A stretch of 21,655 nucleotides of DNA from Thiocapsa sp. UBA6158 (GCF_002423035.1 NZ_DIUM01000138.1:47825-69479), one strand, 5' to 3'; positions 1 through 7,472 are shown, counted from the first letter of the stretch. A program made the numbers and translations. Notes: generated by a model from the sequence alone, not told the origin.

Positions 1-94
1 GGTAGCGCGGCACGTCGATCATCCGCGACTCGAGCACCACCGCGCGGCCGACGACGATGCCGCCGCCGATGCCGGTGCCGTGCAGACTGAACAT
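1..94 (-). CDS. ptsI: PTS phosphoenolpyruvate-protein phosphotransferase (enzyme I), N-terminal fragment
   Basis: Only the first 31 codons lie in the window; the gene runs off the left edge. The ATG is 11 nt after the HPr stop codon. The visible peptide contains HGTGIGGGIVVGRAVV, which matches the opening beta-strand of enzyme I proteins (typically G-x-x-x-S-P-G-I-A-x-G-x-A). Enzyme I takes phosphate from PEP and passes it to His15 of HPr. Position after EIIA and HPr in the same direction makes this the last visible gene of a regulatory PTS operon. Too little is visible to separate the PtsI form from the GAF-containing PtsP form, but no GAF domain precedes this start, so PtsI is favoured. Confidence 0.8.
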   Translation of the reverse strand, partial: MFSLHGTGIGGGIVVGRAVVLESRMIDVPRY

Positions 95-105
95 CGCGCG
101 CCGGG

Positions 106-417
106 TCAGCGGCCCGCGGGGCCGGAAGGCGGGACGGTGTCGGGGGCGCACACCCCCTCCCCGAATCCCGATCCGATCAGCGCCGCGAGCGCGGCGACCG
201 CCGCGTCCTCGTCGGGGCCCTCGGCCTCGATGACGAGCGTCACGCCCCGCGCGGCGGCGAGCATCATCACGCCCATGATGCTCTTGCCGTTGACGCTTTG
301 ACCGCGTCGCTCGATCTCCACATGGCTCGCGAATCGCCCGGCGCATTGCACGAGCTTGGCCGCCGCACGGGCATGCAGACCCAGCTTGTTGGGGATCTCG
401 ATCTCTTTGCGAATCAT
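106..417 (-). CDS. ptsH: HPr phosphocarrier protein
   Basis: A 103-aa protein with the HPr fold. The active-site motif GLHARAA places the phospho-accepting histidine at residue 15. The regulatory motif NGKSIMG places the serine at residue 46, the position phosphorylated by HPr kinase. HPr carries phosphate from enzyme I to EIIA proteins. Typical HPr is 85-90 aa; here about 15 extra C-terminal residues (rich in Pro, Gly and Ala) follow. The ATG start overlaps the EIIA stop as ATGA, so translation is probably coupled. Having both His15 and Ser46, with hprK three genes upstream, indicates dual phosphorylation as in other HprK-containing proteobacteria. That is inference from motifs and context. 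Confidence 0.95.
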   Translation of the reverse strand: MIRKEIEIPNKLGLHARAAAKLVQCAGRFASHVEIERRGQSVNGKSIMGVMMLAAARGVTLVIEAEGPDEDAAVAALAALIGSGFGEGVCAPDTVPPSGPAGR

Positions 418-821
418 GTGCGGTCGTCTCGTCGCGAGCAGAGCAAGACGCCGTCGCGCCCGCCCTGCAGCGCCTTCTCGGTCACGGCATCCAGGTCGAG
501 CGAGGCATAGGTCAGGGCACGCAACAACATGGGTAGATTCAGTCCTGCGATGACCCTCGACCGCTCGTGGATCGCGAGCAGCGAGACCGCGACATTCGCC
601 GGTGTGGATCCGTAAAGATCGGTCAGGATCAGGACACCCTCGCCCGTATCCAAGCGCTCCAGGCGTTTGGCGGCTTCCGCCATCACGACCTCGCAGGGCA
701 CATCGTTGACAACCTCCATTGCCTCGACCCCGGGCGGGCGTGCGCCGAGAATCGCAGTCGCGACCCGCAGCAGATCCGCGCCGCACGGCTGATGGGTCAT
801 CATCAGGATGCCGACGCTCAA
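414..821 (-). CDS. PTS EIIA component, mannose/fructose-type
   Basis: A 135-aa stand-alone EIIA-Man domain. The N-terminus SVGILMMTHQPCG carries the phosphorylatable histidine at residue 10, and TDLYGSTPANVA (about 67-78) is the second conserved strand-loop of the family. I choose a TTG start because the conserved domain begins exactly there and its TTG overlaps the rapZ stop as TTGA; the nearest ATG lies inside the conserved first strand, before the active histidine. No EIIB or EIIC gene is visible, so a regulatory rather than transport role is likely. Similar proteins occur in the EIIA-HPr-EI operons of many alpha- and betaproteobacteria. Confidence 0.9.
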   Translation of the reverse strand: MSVGILMMTHQPCGADLLRVATAILGARPPGVEAMEVVNDVPCEVVMAEAAKRLERLDTGEGVLILTDLYGSTPANVAVSLLAIHERSRVIAGLNLPMLLRALTYASLDLDAVTEKALQGGRDGVLLCSRRDDRT

Positions 822-1747
822 GGCAGATCCCGATGCCGGACCATCACCTGATGGCCGTCGGCCTCGAAATGACGCCGCAGTGATTCGGTCATATAAACCG
901 AGCGGTGCTGACCGCCCGTGCAGCCGATCGCAATCGTGAGATAGCTGCGACCGTCGGTCTCGAAGTCGGGGATCCAGCGATCGAAAAACCCCTCGATATC
1001 GGCGCGCATTCGGCCAAAGGCTTCGGCGGAATCTAGAAATTCCATCACGGGCCGATCGCGTCCGGTCAAGCGTCGCAGCTCGGGTTGCCAATGCGGATTG
1101 GGCAGGCTGCGCAGGTCGAAGACGAAGTCCACATCGTGCGGAACGCCGTGCTTGAAGCCGAAGGACTGCAGCAGGATAGACGCCTTCGGCGAGGCGCCGC
1201 CGACCAGACGGCTGCGCACCAGATCGCGCAGCTCGTGGACATTGGTCTGGGTGGTGTCGATACGGATGTCGGCGCAGCTTCGGATCGGCTCGAGGAGTCG
1301 GCGCTCGAGCGCGATCGCCTCGGGCAGCGAGCGGTCGCCGCGGGTCAAGGGGTGCTTGCGACGGGTCTCGCTGAAGCGCTTGATCAGGGTTTCGGTTTGT
1401 GCATCGAGAAAGAGGACATCGCAGCCGATGCCGCGCTCGCGCGCCGAGCGAACCAGCTCGGGAAGGTGTCGGAGTTCGTCCGGGCCGCTGCTCGGACTGG
1501 TGCGCGCGTCGATTCCGACCGCGATCATGGTGAAGGCGTCGTCGAGCCCTTCATGCAGTCCGAGGGCGAGATCCTGCAGCAGGAAGAGCGGCAGGTTGTC
1601 GATGCAGTAGAAGCCCACGTCTTCGAGTGTATGGAGCGCGACGCTCTTGCCCGAGCCGGAGAGGCCGCTGAGGATGACGAGCCTCATCGGCTTGCCGACG
1701 TTCGGCGGCCGTTCGCGCGTCTGCTCCTCTGCCGGTGGTTGTGTCAT
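818..1747 (-). CDS. rapZ: RapZ RNase adapter / nucleotide-binding protein (YvcJ family)
   Basis: A 309-aa protein from the ATG that overlaps the hprK stop (ATGA). An inner ATG at 1687 gives 289 aa, closer to the usual 284 or so, and begins with the conserved MRLVILSG strand. The P-loop GLSGSGKS is at 28-35 of the long form. The C-terminal domain holds IAIGCTGGQHRSVYM (about 272-286), a RapZ hallmark. In E. coli RapZ binds the small RNA GlmZ and presents it to RNase E, tuning glmS and amino-sugar supply. The glm small RNAs are unknown here, so the target is uncertain. The gene is flanked by hprK and EIIA in one transcription unit. Confidence 0.95.
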   Translation of the reverse strand: MTQPPAEEQTRERPPNVGKPMRLVILSGLSGSGKSVALHTLEDVGFYCIDNLPLFLLQDLALGLHEGLDDAFTMIAVGIDARTSPSSGPDELRHLPELVRSARERGIGCDVLFLDAQTETLIKRFSETRRKHPLTRGDRSLPEAIALERRLLEPIRSCADIRIDTTQTNVHELRDLVRSRLVGGASPKASILLQSFGFKHGVPHDVDFVFDLRSLPNPHWQPELRRLTGRDRPVMEFLDSAEAFGRMRADIEGFFDRWIPDFETDGRSYLTIAIGCTGGQHRSVYMTESLRRHFEADGHQVMVRHRDLP

Positions 1748-2706
1748 GACGGTGATCTCGGCGGGTCGGGCCGGTCGATGCTGATGGCACGCGCCTGGCG
1801 GTCGACGAAGTCGACGCCGGCATCGTAGCCGCGGATGCGCAGAATCTGGTGTCGCACGGCGGCCTCCACCAGGATCGCCAGATTGCGGCCGGGTGCGACC
1901 GGCATCGTGATCTTGGGGACGGCGACCCCGAGGATGTTGTGCACCGAAAGGCTGCCGCTGAGCCGGTCGATACACTCGAGTTGTTGTTTGTCGAGCGGCT
2001 GAAGATCGATGATCAGGTTCAAGGTCTTGCTGCGCACGACGGCGCCTTCTCCGAACATGGCGCGGATATTGAGAATCCCCAGGCCGCGGACCTCGAGAAA
2101 ATCGCGCAGCGCTTCGGGGCAGGTGCCCTCCAATGTCTCCGGGGCAATACGTGCGAAACGGGGCGCGTCGTCGGCGATGAGCCGATGGCCGCGCGCGATC
2201 AGATCGAGCGCCAGCTCGCTCTTGCCGACGGCCGGATCGCCGACCAGGAGAACGCCCATGCCCAGGACCTCGATGAAGACCCCGTGCACCGTCCGGCGCT
2301 CGGCGAGCGCATGGGTGAGGAAATAACGCAGATGATTGATCAGCTCCTCGTCGCCGAGGGAGGAGCCGAGCAGCGGCGTGCGTGTTTGCTCGGCGGCCTC
2401 GCGGAAGGCGGGCTCCGGGTCGATGCCGTCGGAGAAGATGACGGCGGTCGGATGATCCGAGAAGAGCTTCTCCACGGTCTCGCCGAAGGCGGTCCGGCCC
2501 AGATCCGCCAGGTAGAGCAGCTCGGCGTGTCCGATGACCTGCAGACGATTGGGGTGGATGCAGTTCAGGGAGCCGATCAGCGACTGCCGCGAGCGTCCCG
2601 GATCCTCGCCGCGCAAGGGGCGCGGGGTCGCCGGCTCGGGCGTGAGCCAGCGCAGCTTGAGCCGCGGCCCGGTCTGCGAGATCAGAGATTGAAGGGTTTC
2701 GATCAT
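1744..2706 (-). CDS. hprK: HPr kinase/phosphorylase
   Basis: A 320-aa bifunctional enzyme of about the usual length. The N-terminal half is the DRTGG-like domain. The C-terminal catalytic domain has the Walker A motif GDPAVGKS at 156-163, an acidic ADD motif near 178-180, and the family signature EVRGLGILNIR at 205-215. It phosphorylates HPr on Ser46 using ATP or pyrophosphate and reverses this by phosphorolysis. The substrate HPr, with an intact Ser46 context, lies two genes further on. It follows ptsN by 22 nt and overlaps rapZ by 4 nt. E. coli lacks this gene; hprK is found in many other proteobacteria next to ptsN and rapZ. Confidence 0.97.
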   Translation of the reverse strand: MIETLQSLISQTGPRLKLRWLTPEPATPRPLRGEDPGRSRQSLIGSLNCIHPNRLQVIGHAELLYLADLGRTAFGETVEKLFSDHPTAVIFSDGIDPEPAFREAAEQTRTPLLGSSLGDEELINHLRYFLTHALAERRTVHGVFIEVLGMGVLLVGDPAVGKSELALDLIARGHRLIADDAPRFARIAPETLEGTCPEALRDFLEVRGLGILNIRAMFGEGAVVRSKTLNLIIDLQPLDKQQLECIDRLSGSLSVHNILGVAVPKITMPVAPGRNLAILVEAAVRHQILRIRGYDAGVDFVDRQARAISIDRPDPPRSPS

Positions 2707-2728
2707 CGCCGGCGGCCGCGCTCGAGTG

Positions 2729-3178
2729 CTAGGTCGCTTTCAAAAGGTCCAGAATGGCCGTAGGCGAGCCCGCATCGCGCAAGCGCGCGCGGGTTGTCGA
2801 CTCGCTGAAGCGACTTGCCAAATGGGCGAGCAGTTGGAGGTGCTCCTCGGTCGCGGTCTCCGGAACCAGGAGCGCGAAGGCCAGATCGACCGGCTCGCCG
2901 TCGGCTGCGTCGTAATCCACCCCCCGCGCGGTTTGCACGAAAGCCCCGATGACCTGAGAGACCTCCTTGATCCGCGCATGGGGCAGGGCCACACCGTGAC
3001 CGAGCCCGGTGCTGCCGAGACGTTCGCGCTCCAGGAGACGCTCGAAGACGCCCTCCTTGCTCAAACGCGGGTGATCGTTGGCGAGCAGCTCGGCAAGGGT
3101 TTCGAGTAAACGCTTCTTGCTGGAAATCTCGAGCCCCTGACCGATCCGGGCCTCGTTGATCAGATCGGGGCTGAGCAT
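2729..3178 (-). CDS. ptsN: PTS EIIA-Ntr, nitrogen regulatory component
   Basis: A 149-aa protein with the EIIA fructose/mannitol fold. The motif GLGHGVALPHAR places the phospho-accepting histidine at residue 67. EIIA-Ntr receives phosphate from HPr or NPr and regulates potassium transport, nitrogen status and envelope stress in proteobacteria rather than moving sugars. It lies between hpf and hprK in the classic rpoN-hpf-ptsN order. The 241-bp gap upstream (3179-3419) holds two stem-loops and no open frame that I can support, so ptsN might have its own promoter. The stop is TAG, 22 nt before hprK. Confidence 0.96.
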   Translation of the reverse strand: MLSPDLINEARIGQGLEISSKKRLLETLAELLANDHPRLSKEGVFERLLERERLGSTGLGHGVALPHARIKEVSQVIGAFVQTARGVDYDAADGEPVDLAFALLVPETATEEHLQLLAHLASRFSESTTRARLRDAGSPTAILDLLKAT

Positions 3179-3354
3179 CGGTATCGGCTCCCGTGCGCTG
3201 CAGGCGCGCTGCGCTGCAGCTGGCTCTTGGATCGATGCCCGCGCAACGACGGCGGGCGAGGGTGTGTGGTCATGGATCCTGAATATCCTCGGATGTCTGG
3301 CCGCGGCCGGTGGTCCCGCATACCGGCCTCGTACCCGATCCCGTTCATTGAATG

Positions 3355-3410
3355 CCTCCGAAGGGGCAAGAGTGCTCCATCGGAGGTTTTCGCGGCGTTT
3401 GCGCGCCGCG
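3355..3410. other. Two consecutive stem-loops between hpf and ptsN
   Basis: The first hairpin pairs CCTCCGA (3355-3361) with TCGGAGG (3380-3386) around an 18-nt loop. The second pairs CGCGGCG (3391-3397) perfectly with CGCCGCG (3404-3410) around 6 nt, ending 10 nt past the hpf stop. Read in the direction of hpf (minus), neither is followed by a T-run, so they are not classical intrinsic terminators. They could stabilise the hpf 3' end or cause partial attenuation before ptsN. Confidence 0.4.
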
Positions 3411-3419
3411 CCGAGTGCG

Positions 3420-3755
3420 TCAGCTCTGATCCGACTCTTCGACCTCGCTGACCTTCGGGCCCGCGGCGCGATGATCGCTCTTTTTCTCCTTGTGGCGAAG
3501 CACCTGGCGATCGAGCTTATCGATCAGCCCGTCGATCGCGGCATACATGTCCTCGTGGACCGAATCGGCAAAGACCTTGCTGCCGTTGATATGCAGTGTG
3601 GCTTCCGCCTTTTGGGCAAGCTTCTCGACGCTCAGAATGACGTGAGCGTTGATGACGTGGTCGAAGTGCCGCGCAAGGCGCTCGAACTTCGTGTCGACGT
3701 AGCCTTTCAGCGCATCGGTGACGTCGATGTGATGACCCGTCAGGTTGATCTGCAT
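3420..3755 (-). CDS. hpf: Ribosome hibernation-promoting factor, short HPF type
   Basis: A 111-aa protein beginning MQINLTGHHIDVTDALKGYV, typical of the HPF/YfiA ribosome-associated family. The start at 3755 is chosen because an AGGAG sits 7 nt upstream; an in-frame ATG five codons earlier overlaps that site and is less likely. The basic stretch RQVLRHKEKKSDHR near residue 85 is the usual rRNA-contacting tail. With no C-terminal dimerisation domain it is the short form, which helps convert 70S ribosomes into inactive 100S dimers in stationary phase. It follows rpoN by 30 nt, the conserved proteobacterial order. Confidence 0.95.
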   Translation of the reverse strand: MQINLTGHHIDVTDALKGYVDTKFERLARHFDHVINAHVILSVEKLAQKAEATLHINGSKVFADSVHEDMYAAIDGLIDKLDRQVLRHKEKKSDHRAAGPKVSEVEESDQS

Positions 3756-3785
3756 CTTGTGACTCCTCATGGTTCAAACGGCCTG

Positions 3786-5270
3786 TCAGTCCAGGCGCTT
3801 GCGCTCGTTCGAGGGTGGAACCCCCATGGCCTCGCGGTACTTGGCGACGGTTCGCCGCGCGACATTGATCCCCTGATCGGCGAGCTCCAAGGCGATCTTG
3901 CTGTCGCTCAAGGGCTTTCTTGCGGACTCGCCGGCGATCAGCTTGCGGATCAGGGCACGAATGGCGGTCGACGAGCATTCGCCGCCGGAAGCGGTGTTGA
4001 CGTGCGAGGAAAAGAAATACTTGAACTCGAAGGTCCCTCGCGGCGTGTGCATGTATTTCTGCGTGGTCACTCGAGATACGGTCGACTCGTGAAGCTCCAA
4101 TGCCTCGGCGACATCGCGCAGCACCATCGGCTTCATCGCCTCGTCCCCGTGCTCGAAGAACTCCTGCTGCATCTCGACGATCTTCGCGCCGACACGCAGC
4201 ACCGTGTCGTTGCGGCTGGCCAGGCTCTTGATGAACCAGCGTGCCTCCTGCAAATGGCTCTTCAAGGTGACGCCGTCCGCGCTTTGATCGGCGCGTCGGA
4301 TCAGGCGCGCGTAGTCGGCGTTTACTCTGAGTTTAGGCGTCGAATCTGGATTTAGCTCGACCGACCATCGGCCTTCGCGTTTGCGCACGAAGATATCCGG
4401 GACGACATACTCGGGCGGTGTGCCGGCGATCAGGCTGCCGGGGCGGGGATTGAGCCGACGAATCAGTGCCAGCGCACCTGCGACGGTCTCCTCGGATTCC
4501 TTCAGCTGTCGCACCAGCGAGGCGATGTCGCGTTTGGCCAGATACTCGAACCCGTCGCGGCAGACCGCCGTCGCGGCGCTTCGCCAAGGCGTTTGGGGGG
4601 GCAGCTGACTGAGCTGGATCAGCAGGCATTCCGGGAGGTTGCGGGCACCGACGCCCGGCGGGTCGAAGGACTGAATGCGGTGAACGACCGCCTCGACCTC
4701 CTCTGCACTGATTTCGGGATAGTCGATGGTCAGAAGCAGCTCGTCGACATCGATGCGCAGATAGCCGTCGGCGTCGATCGAATCGATGACCGCTTGGGCG
4801 ATCATGTTGTCGCGCTCGCTCAACCTGCAGAGGTTGAGCTGCCAGGCGAGATGGTCGAGCAGGGTCTGAGGGCGGCTTTGTTGGGCAAGGGGATCGTAAT
4901 CCGAGCCGTCGTCCGAGCCGTGCGAGGTGCTCGGCAGGTGGGAGTCGAAGACGTCGGTCCAGAGCGTGTCGACCGGCAGCTCCTCGGGCATCTCGTTGGA
5001 TTCGGCGTGGATCTCGCGGTCGACGGCTTGCTCGACCGAGACCCGCGGCGTTTCGATATCTTCGCTCTGGATCGTGCCCGATTGCTGCGCCTCGCCGGCG
5101 TTGAAGCGCTCGGCTTCATCGCCTTCCTCCAACATCAGATTGGTGTCCAGCGCCTCCTGAATCTCCTTCTGGAGCTCCAGTGTCGAGAGCTGCAACAGAC
5201 GGATCGCCTGCTGCAACTGAGGCGTCATGGTCAGGTGTTGGCCGAGCCGAAGCTGGATGGATTGCTTCAT
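3786..5270 (-). CDS. rpoN: RNA polymerase sigma-54 factor
   Basis: A 494-aa sigma-54. Region I at residues 1-50 is Gln/Leu-rich (LRLGQHLTMTPQLQQAIRLL), followed by an acidic region II (about 50-140) and the core-binding and DNA-binding domains. The RpoN box ARRTVAKYRE is at 471-480, near the C-terminus. Sigma-54 recognises -24/-12 promoters and needs AAA+ activators, serving nitrogen assimilation, motility and, in many diazotrophs, nitrogen fixation. It lies between lptB and hpf as in E. coli. The 197-bp gap separating it from lptB probably carries regulation of its own. I see no good Shine-Dalgarno sequence before the ATG. Confidence 0.97.
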   Translation of the reverse strand: MKQSIQLRLGQHLTMTPQLQQAIRLLQLSTLELQKEIQEALDTNLMLEEGDEAERFNAGEAQQSGTIQSEDIETPRVSVEQAVDREIHAESNEMPEELPVDTLWTDVFDSHLPSTSHGSDDGSDYDPLAQQSRPQTLLDHLAWQLNLCRLSERDNMIAQAVIDSIDADGYLRIDVDELLLTIDYPEISAEEVEAVVHRIQSFDPPGVGARNLPECLLIQLSQLPPQTPWRSAATAVCRDGFEYLAKRDIASLVRQLKESEETVAGALALIRRLNPRPGSLIAGTPPEYVVPDIFVRKREGRWSVELNPDSTPKLRVNADYARLIRRADQSADGVTLKSHLQEARWFIKSLASRNDTVLRVGAKIVEMQQEFFEHGDEAMKPMVLRDVAEALELHESTVSRVTTQKYMHTPRGTFEFKYFFSSHVNTASGGECSSTAIRALIRKLIAGESARKPLSDSKIALELADQGINVARRTVAKYREAMGVPPSNERKRLD

Positions 5271-5467
5271 GAATCGCGGATGCGCTTTTCGAGGTGTTCG
5301 CTCAGGTGGCCGCCATGGCAGGTGGCCACCGTGGCCAATGCTGCTCGATTCTAGCCGTCTCAGTCCGGTGAAGGCGTCATCAGCCGAGTCGGGATGTCAT
5401 CTTACACCCAACATCCCGGAAAGAGCAGCCAACCGATGCGCGTTCCCATGTGAGTGCCGGTTCGCAC
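5271..5467. other. Intergenic region lptB-rpoN with stem-loops
   Basis: This 197-bp gap has no gene. It contains an inverted repeat GGGATGT (5391-5397) / ACATCCC (5411-5417), and a GC-rich stretch around 5310-5332 with two near-palindromic GGTGGCC words. A further hairpin overlapping the lptB stop codon is listed separately. No T-run follows any stem on the minus strand, so an intrinsic terminator between lptB and rpoN is not supported. Confidence 0.4.
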
Positions 5468-5475
5468 CTACATGG
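5446..5475. other. Long hairpin spanning the lptB stop codon
   Basis: CCATGT (5446-5451) pairs with ACATGG (5470-5475) and GTGC (5454-5457) pairs with GCAC (5464-5467), leaving a 6-nt loop and a 2x2 interior containing one possible G-U pair. The lptB TAG stop (5468-5470) lies within the stem. In the lptB mRNA this could act at the 3' end as a stability or processing structure. It lacks a T-run on the minus strand. Confidence 0.4.
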
Positions 5476-6238
5476 AAAAATCCGCGCCGAGGTAGACATC
5501 GCGCACCTGCTGATCGGCCAACAGCTGCGCCGGCGTGCCTGCCGCGATCACGCATCCCGAGCTGATGATGTAGCCTCGGTCGCAGATATCGAGCGTCTCG
5601 CGCACGTTGTGATCCGTGATCAGCACGCCGATCCCGCGATCGCGCAGATGCGACACGATGGCCTTGATGTCTCCGACGGCGATGGGGTCGACGCCTGCGA
5701 AGGGCTCATCGAGCAGCATCACCAGGGGGTCGACTGCGAGCGCGCGCGCGATCTCCAGGCGCCGTCGCTCCCCGCCCGAGAGGCTCAGTGCGAGCGATCC
5801 GCCGACATGGGCGATTCCGAGCTCTTCGAGCAGGCGCTCGCAGCGCAGGTTCCGCTCGGCCCGGGACAGGTCGCCGCGCGCCTCCAGGATGGCGAGAATG
5901 TTGTCGCGCGCGCTGAGCTTGCGAAACACCGAGGGCTCCTGTGCCAGATAGCTCAGTCCGGCGCGTGCGCGCGCATGCATCGGCTTCAGGGTGATGTCCT
6001 GCCCGTTCAGCGCGATGCGGCCCTCGTCCGCCGGGATCAGGCCGACGATCAGATAGAAGCAGGTGGTCTTGCCCGCGCCGTTGGGCCCGAGCAGGCCCAC
6101 GACCTCGCCGGCGCCCACGCTCACGCTCACATCGCGCAGGACCTGACGGCCGCGATAGCTCTTCTTCAAATGCTCCGCGCGCAGTGTCGTGGAGCCCGAG
6201 CCGAGGTCTGAGTCGGAAACCGCAACGAGATCGTTCAT
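5468..6238 (-). CDS. lptB: LPS export ABC transporter ATP-binding protein LptB
   Basis: A 256-aa ABC ATPase. Walker A GPNGAGKTT is at 51-59, the signature LSGGE at 153-157, Walker B VMLLDE at 173-178 and the switch histidine at 210 (ITDHNVRET). The motif FRKLSARDNILAILE and the C-terminal half match LptB rather than generic ABC proteins. With LptF and LptG (not in this window) it powers extraction of LPS from the inner membrane towards LptC and LptA. About 15 residues precede the usual family start. The ATG is only 2 nt from a terminal arm of the inverted-repeat element that separates it from lptA, and no clear Shine-Dalgarno is present. Confidence 0.96.
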   Translation of the reverse strand: MNDLVAVSDSDLGSGSTTLRAEHLKKSYRGRQVLRDVSVSVGAGEVVGLLGPNGAGKTTCFYLIVGLIPADEGRIALNGQDITLKPMHARARAGLSYLAQEPSVFRKLSARDNILAILEARGDLSRAERNLRCERLLEELGIAHVGGSLALSLSGGERRRLEIARALAVDPLVMLLDEPFAGVDPIAVGDIKAIVSHLRDRGIGVLITDHNVRETLDICDRGYIISSGCVIAAGTPAQLLADQQVRDVYLGADFSM

Positions 6239-6239
6239 C

Positions 6240-6325
6240 CTAAACCGCGTCTCCGCCGAGGCTCTCGGGATCGTTCAAGTGTGGTCTCCGATCGAAGGTC
6301 ATCGGTCGCCTCGTACGCGGTTTAG
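6240..6325. repeat. TAAACCGCGT inverted-terminal element, copy E1 (lptA-lptB gap)
   Basis: The arms CTAAACCGCGT (6240-6250) and ACGCGGTTTAG (6315-6325) are perfect reverse complements. The core from TAAA to TTTA is 84 bp. The element fills almost all of the gap: it starts 1 nt from the lptB start codon and ends 2 nt from the lptA stop codon. Four other full copies with the same arms and nearly the same length occur in this window. The interior has no open frame and little obvious similarity to the other copies. Confidence 0.8.
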
Positions 6326-6327
6326 CC

Positions 6328-6849
6328 TCATTCCTCCTCCGGGGTGATGGTGATCTTGACCCGTCCGCTGCCCCCGGCACGGAAATGGGCGCGGGCGCGA
6401 TCGTAGACGATACGCTCGCTCGCGACGCGGTCGGTCCCCTGAATCAGCAAGGCGTCCTCGATCAGGGTGAGCTCGTCCTTGTCGGCGTCGTATTCCATGC
6501 GCTTGGCGAAGGCCAGGACCTCGCCCTCGTCGTTGTCGAGGAGCTGTTTGAAGCTGGCGGGCGCGCCGAGTGCGATGATAAAGCGCGGGCGGCGGTCGTC
6601 GCGATGATAGACGGTCACATGATCGCCGAGGAGCCGCATGCTCCCTTGGTCGACCTGAACATTGCCGACATAGATGCTGGTGTTCTCCGCCTCCAGGACC
6701 TCGACATCGTCTGCTTCGATCAGGATGGGTTGGCTCGCATCCTCCTCGAGCGCCGCCGCCGGGGCGCACGCGAGGGCGATGATGCAGGTCAAGGTCGCGG
6801 TCAGGGCGATGCCCCGGCGCCGACGTTCGTCGAATCCTCTCTCGCTCAT
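6328..6849 (-). CDS. lptA: LPS transport periplasmic protein LptA
   Basis: A 173-aa OstA/LptA protein. A signal peptide is visible at about 1-34: a basic start (ERRRR), a hydrophobic core (IALTATLTCIIALACAPAAA), then the mature protein. The mature part opens SQPILIEADDVEV and continues with IYVGNVQVDQGSMRLLGDHVTVYH, the usual LptA beta-jellyroll pattern. It bridges the periplasm between LptC and the outer-membrane LptD/LptE complex. The start overlaps the lptC stop as ATGA. Downstream, an inverted-repeat element rather than a direct joint separates it from lptB, unlike the tight lptA-lptB spacing seen in enterics. Confidence 0.94.
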   Translation of the reverse strand: MSERGFDERRRRGIALTATLTCIIALACAPAAALEEDASQPILIEADDVEVLEAENTSIYVGNVQVDQGSMRLLGDHVTVYHRDDRRPRFIIALGAPASFKQLLDNDEGEVLAFAKRMEYDADKDELTLIEDALLIQGTDRVASERIVYDRARAHFRAGGSGRVKITITPEEE

Positions 6850-7472
6850 GGCTCCTCGATCTGCTCGGGTGCGATAAAGATATGTGCGCGTCCGTCGAAC
6901 TGGGCACGTACGGGCTCGTCGTACCAGAGACGCATCCCGGTCGCGGTCAGCCGATCCAACGCGCTGGTGACTTGGACCGGTCGATCGGTCTCGGCGAAGG
7001 CCCGTTTGTGCCAGATGCGCATCAGCTCGGTCTCCATGCGGGTGGCGGGCCGACTCGCGTCGCCCTTGTGCTCGAGTTCCACTGCCCCCTCGAGCCGGAC
7101 CTCTTCGCCGCCGGGCAAGACCAGGCCGCTGTCGGCGCGCGCGCGCCAGGGCTCGGCTGCGGTCTCGCCTTCGCGCTGATAGAGCGTCATACGCGGGCGA
7201 TCCAGCTCCGAGACATCCTCCTCGACATACTGGCGCAGCTCGTCGGCGATCAGGCGCCGACTCGGCTTGCCCGTGTCGTCGGTCTCCATGGCCGTGAATC
7301 CGGCGACGACATAATCCGGGAGTCGCGCACGCTCGACCTCGGGTGCGACCGGCTCGGGTTCAGGTCGCAGCTGCCACCACCCCAACAGCCCGGAGGCTAC
7401 GAAGAAGGCGGCGAGCATCCATTGACGTGCGGACCAGATCTGCAGGTCGTTGACCCGGAGACGTCCGCTCAT
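6846..7472 (-). CDS. lptC: LPS export inner-membrane protein LptC
   Basis: A 208-aa bitopic protein. A short cytoplasmic start is followed by one membrane helix at about 17-34 (QWMLAAFFVASGLLGWWQL), then a periplasmic LptC domain with PDYVVAGFTAMETDDTGKPSRRLIADELRQY. The C-terminal strands, DRLTATGMRLWYDEPVRAQFDGRAHI in pieces, match the LptC/LptA jellyroll. The start is set by the ATGA overlap with kdsC; the open frame extends upstream inside kdsC but without a domain there. LptC receives LPS from LptBFG and passes it to LptA. Both neighbours overlap by 4 nt, implying one translation-coupled kdsC-lptC-lptA unit. Confidence 0.92.
   Translation of the reverse strand: MSGRLRVNDLQIWSARQWMLAAFFVASGLLGWWQLRPEPEPVAPEVERARLPDYVVAGFTAMETDDTGKPSRRLIADELRQYVEEDVSELDRPRMTLYQREGETAAEPWRARADSGLVLPGGEEVRLEGAVELEHKGDASRPATRMETELMRIWHKRAFAETDRPVQVTSALDRLTATGMRLWYDEPVRAQFDGRAHIFIAPEQIEEP

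Noticed and set aside
6241..6324. Reading the outer TTAA/TAA of the elements as a target-site duplication
   Set aside because: The outer bases form an inverted, not a direct, repeat, and in three copies pairing continues outward as C:G. A duplication cannot be shown without an empty site.
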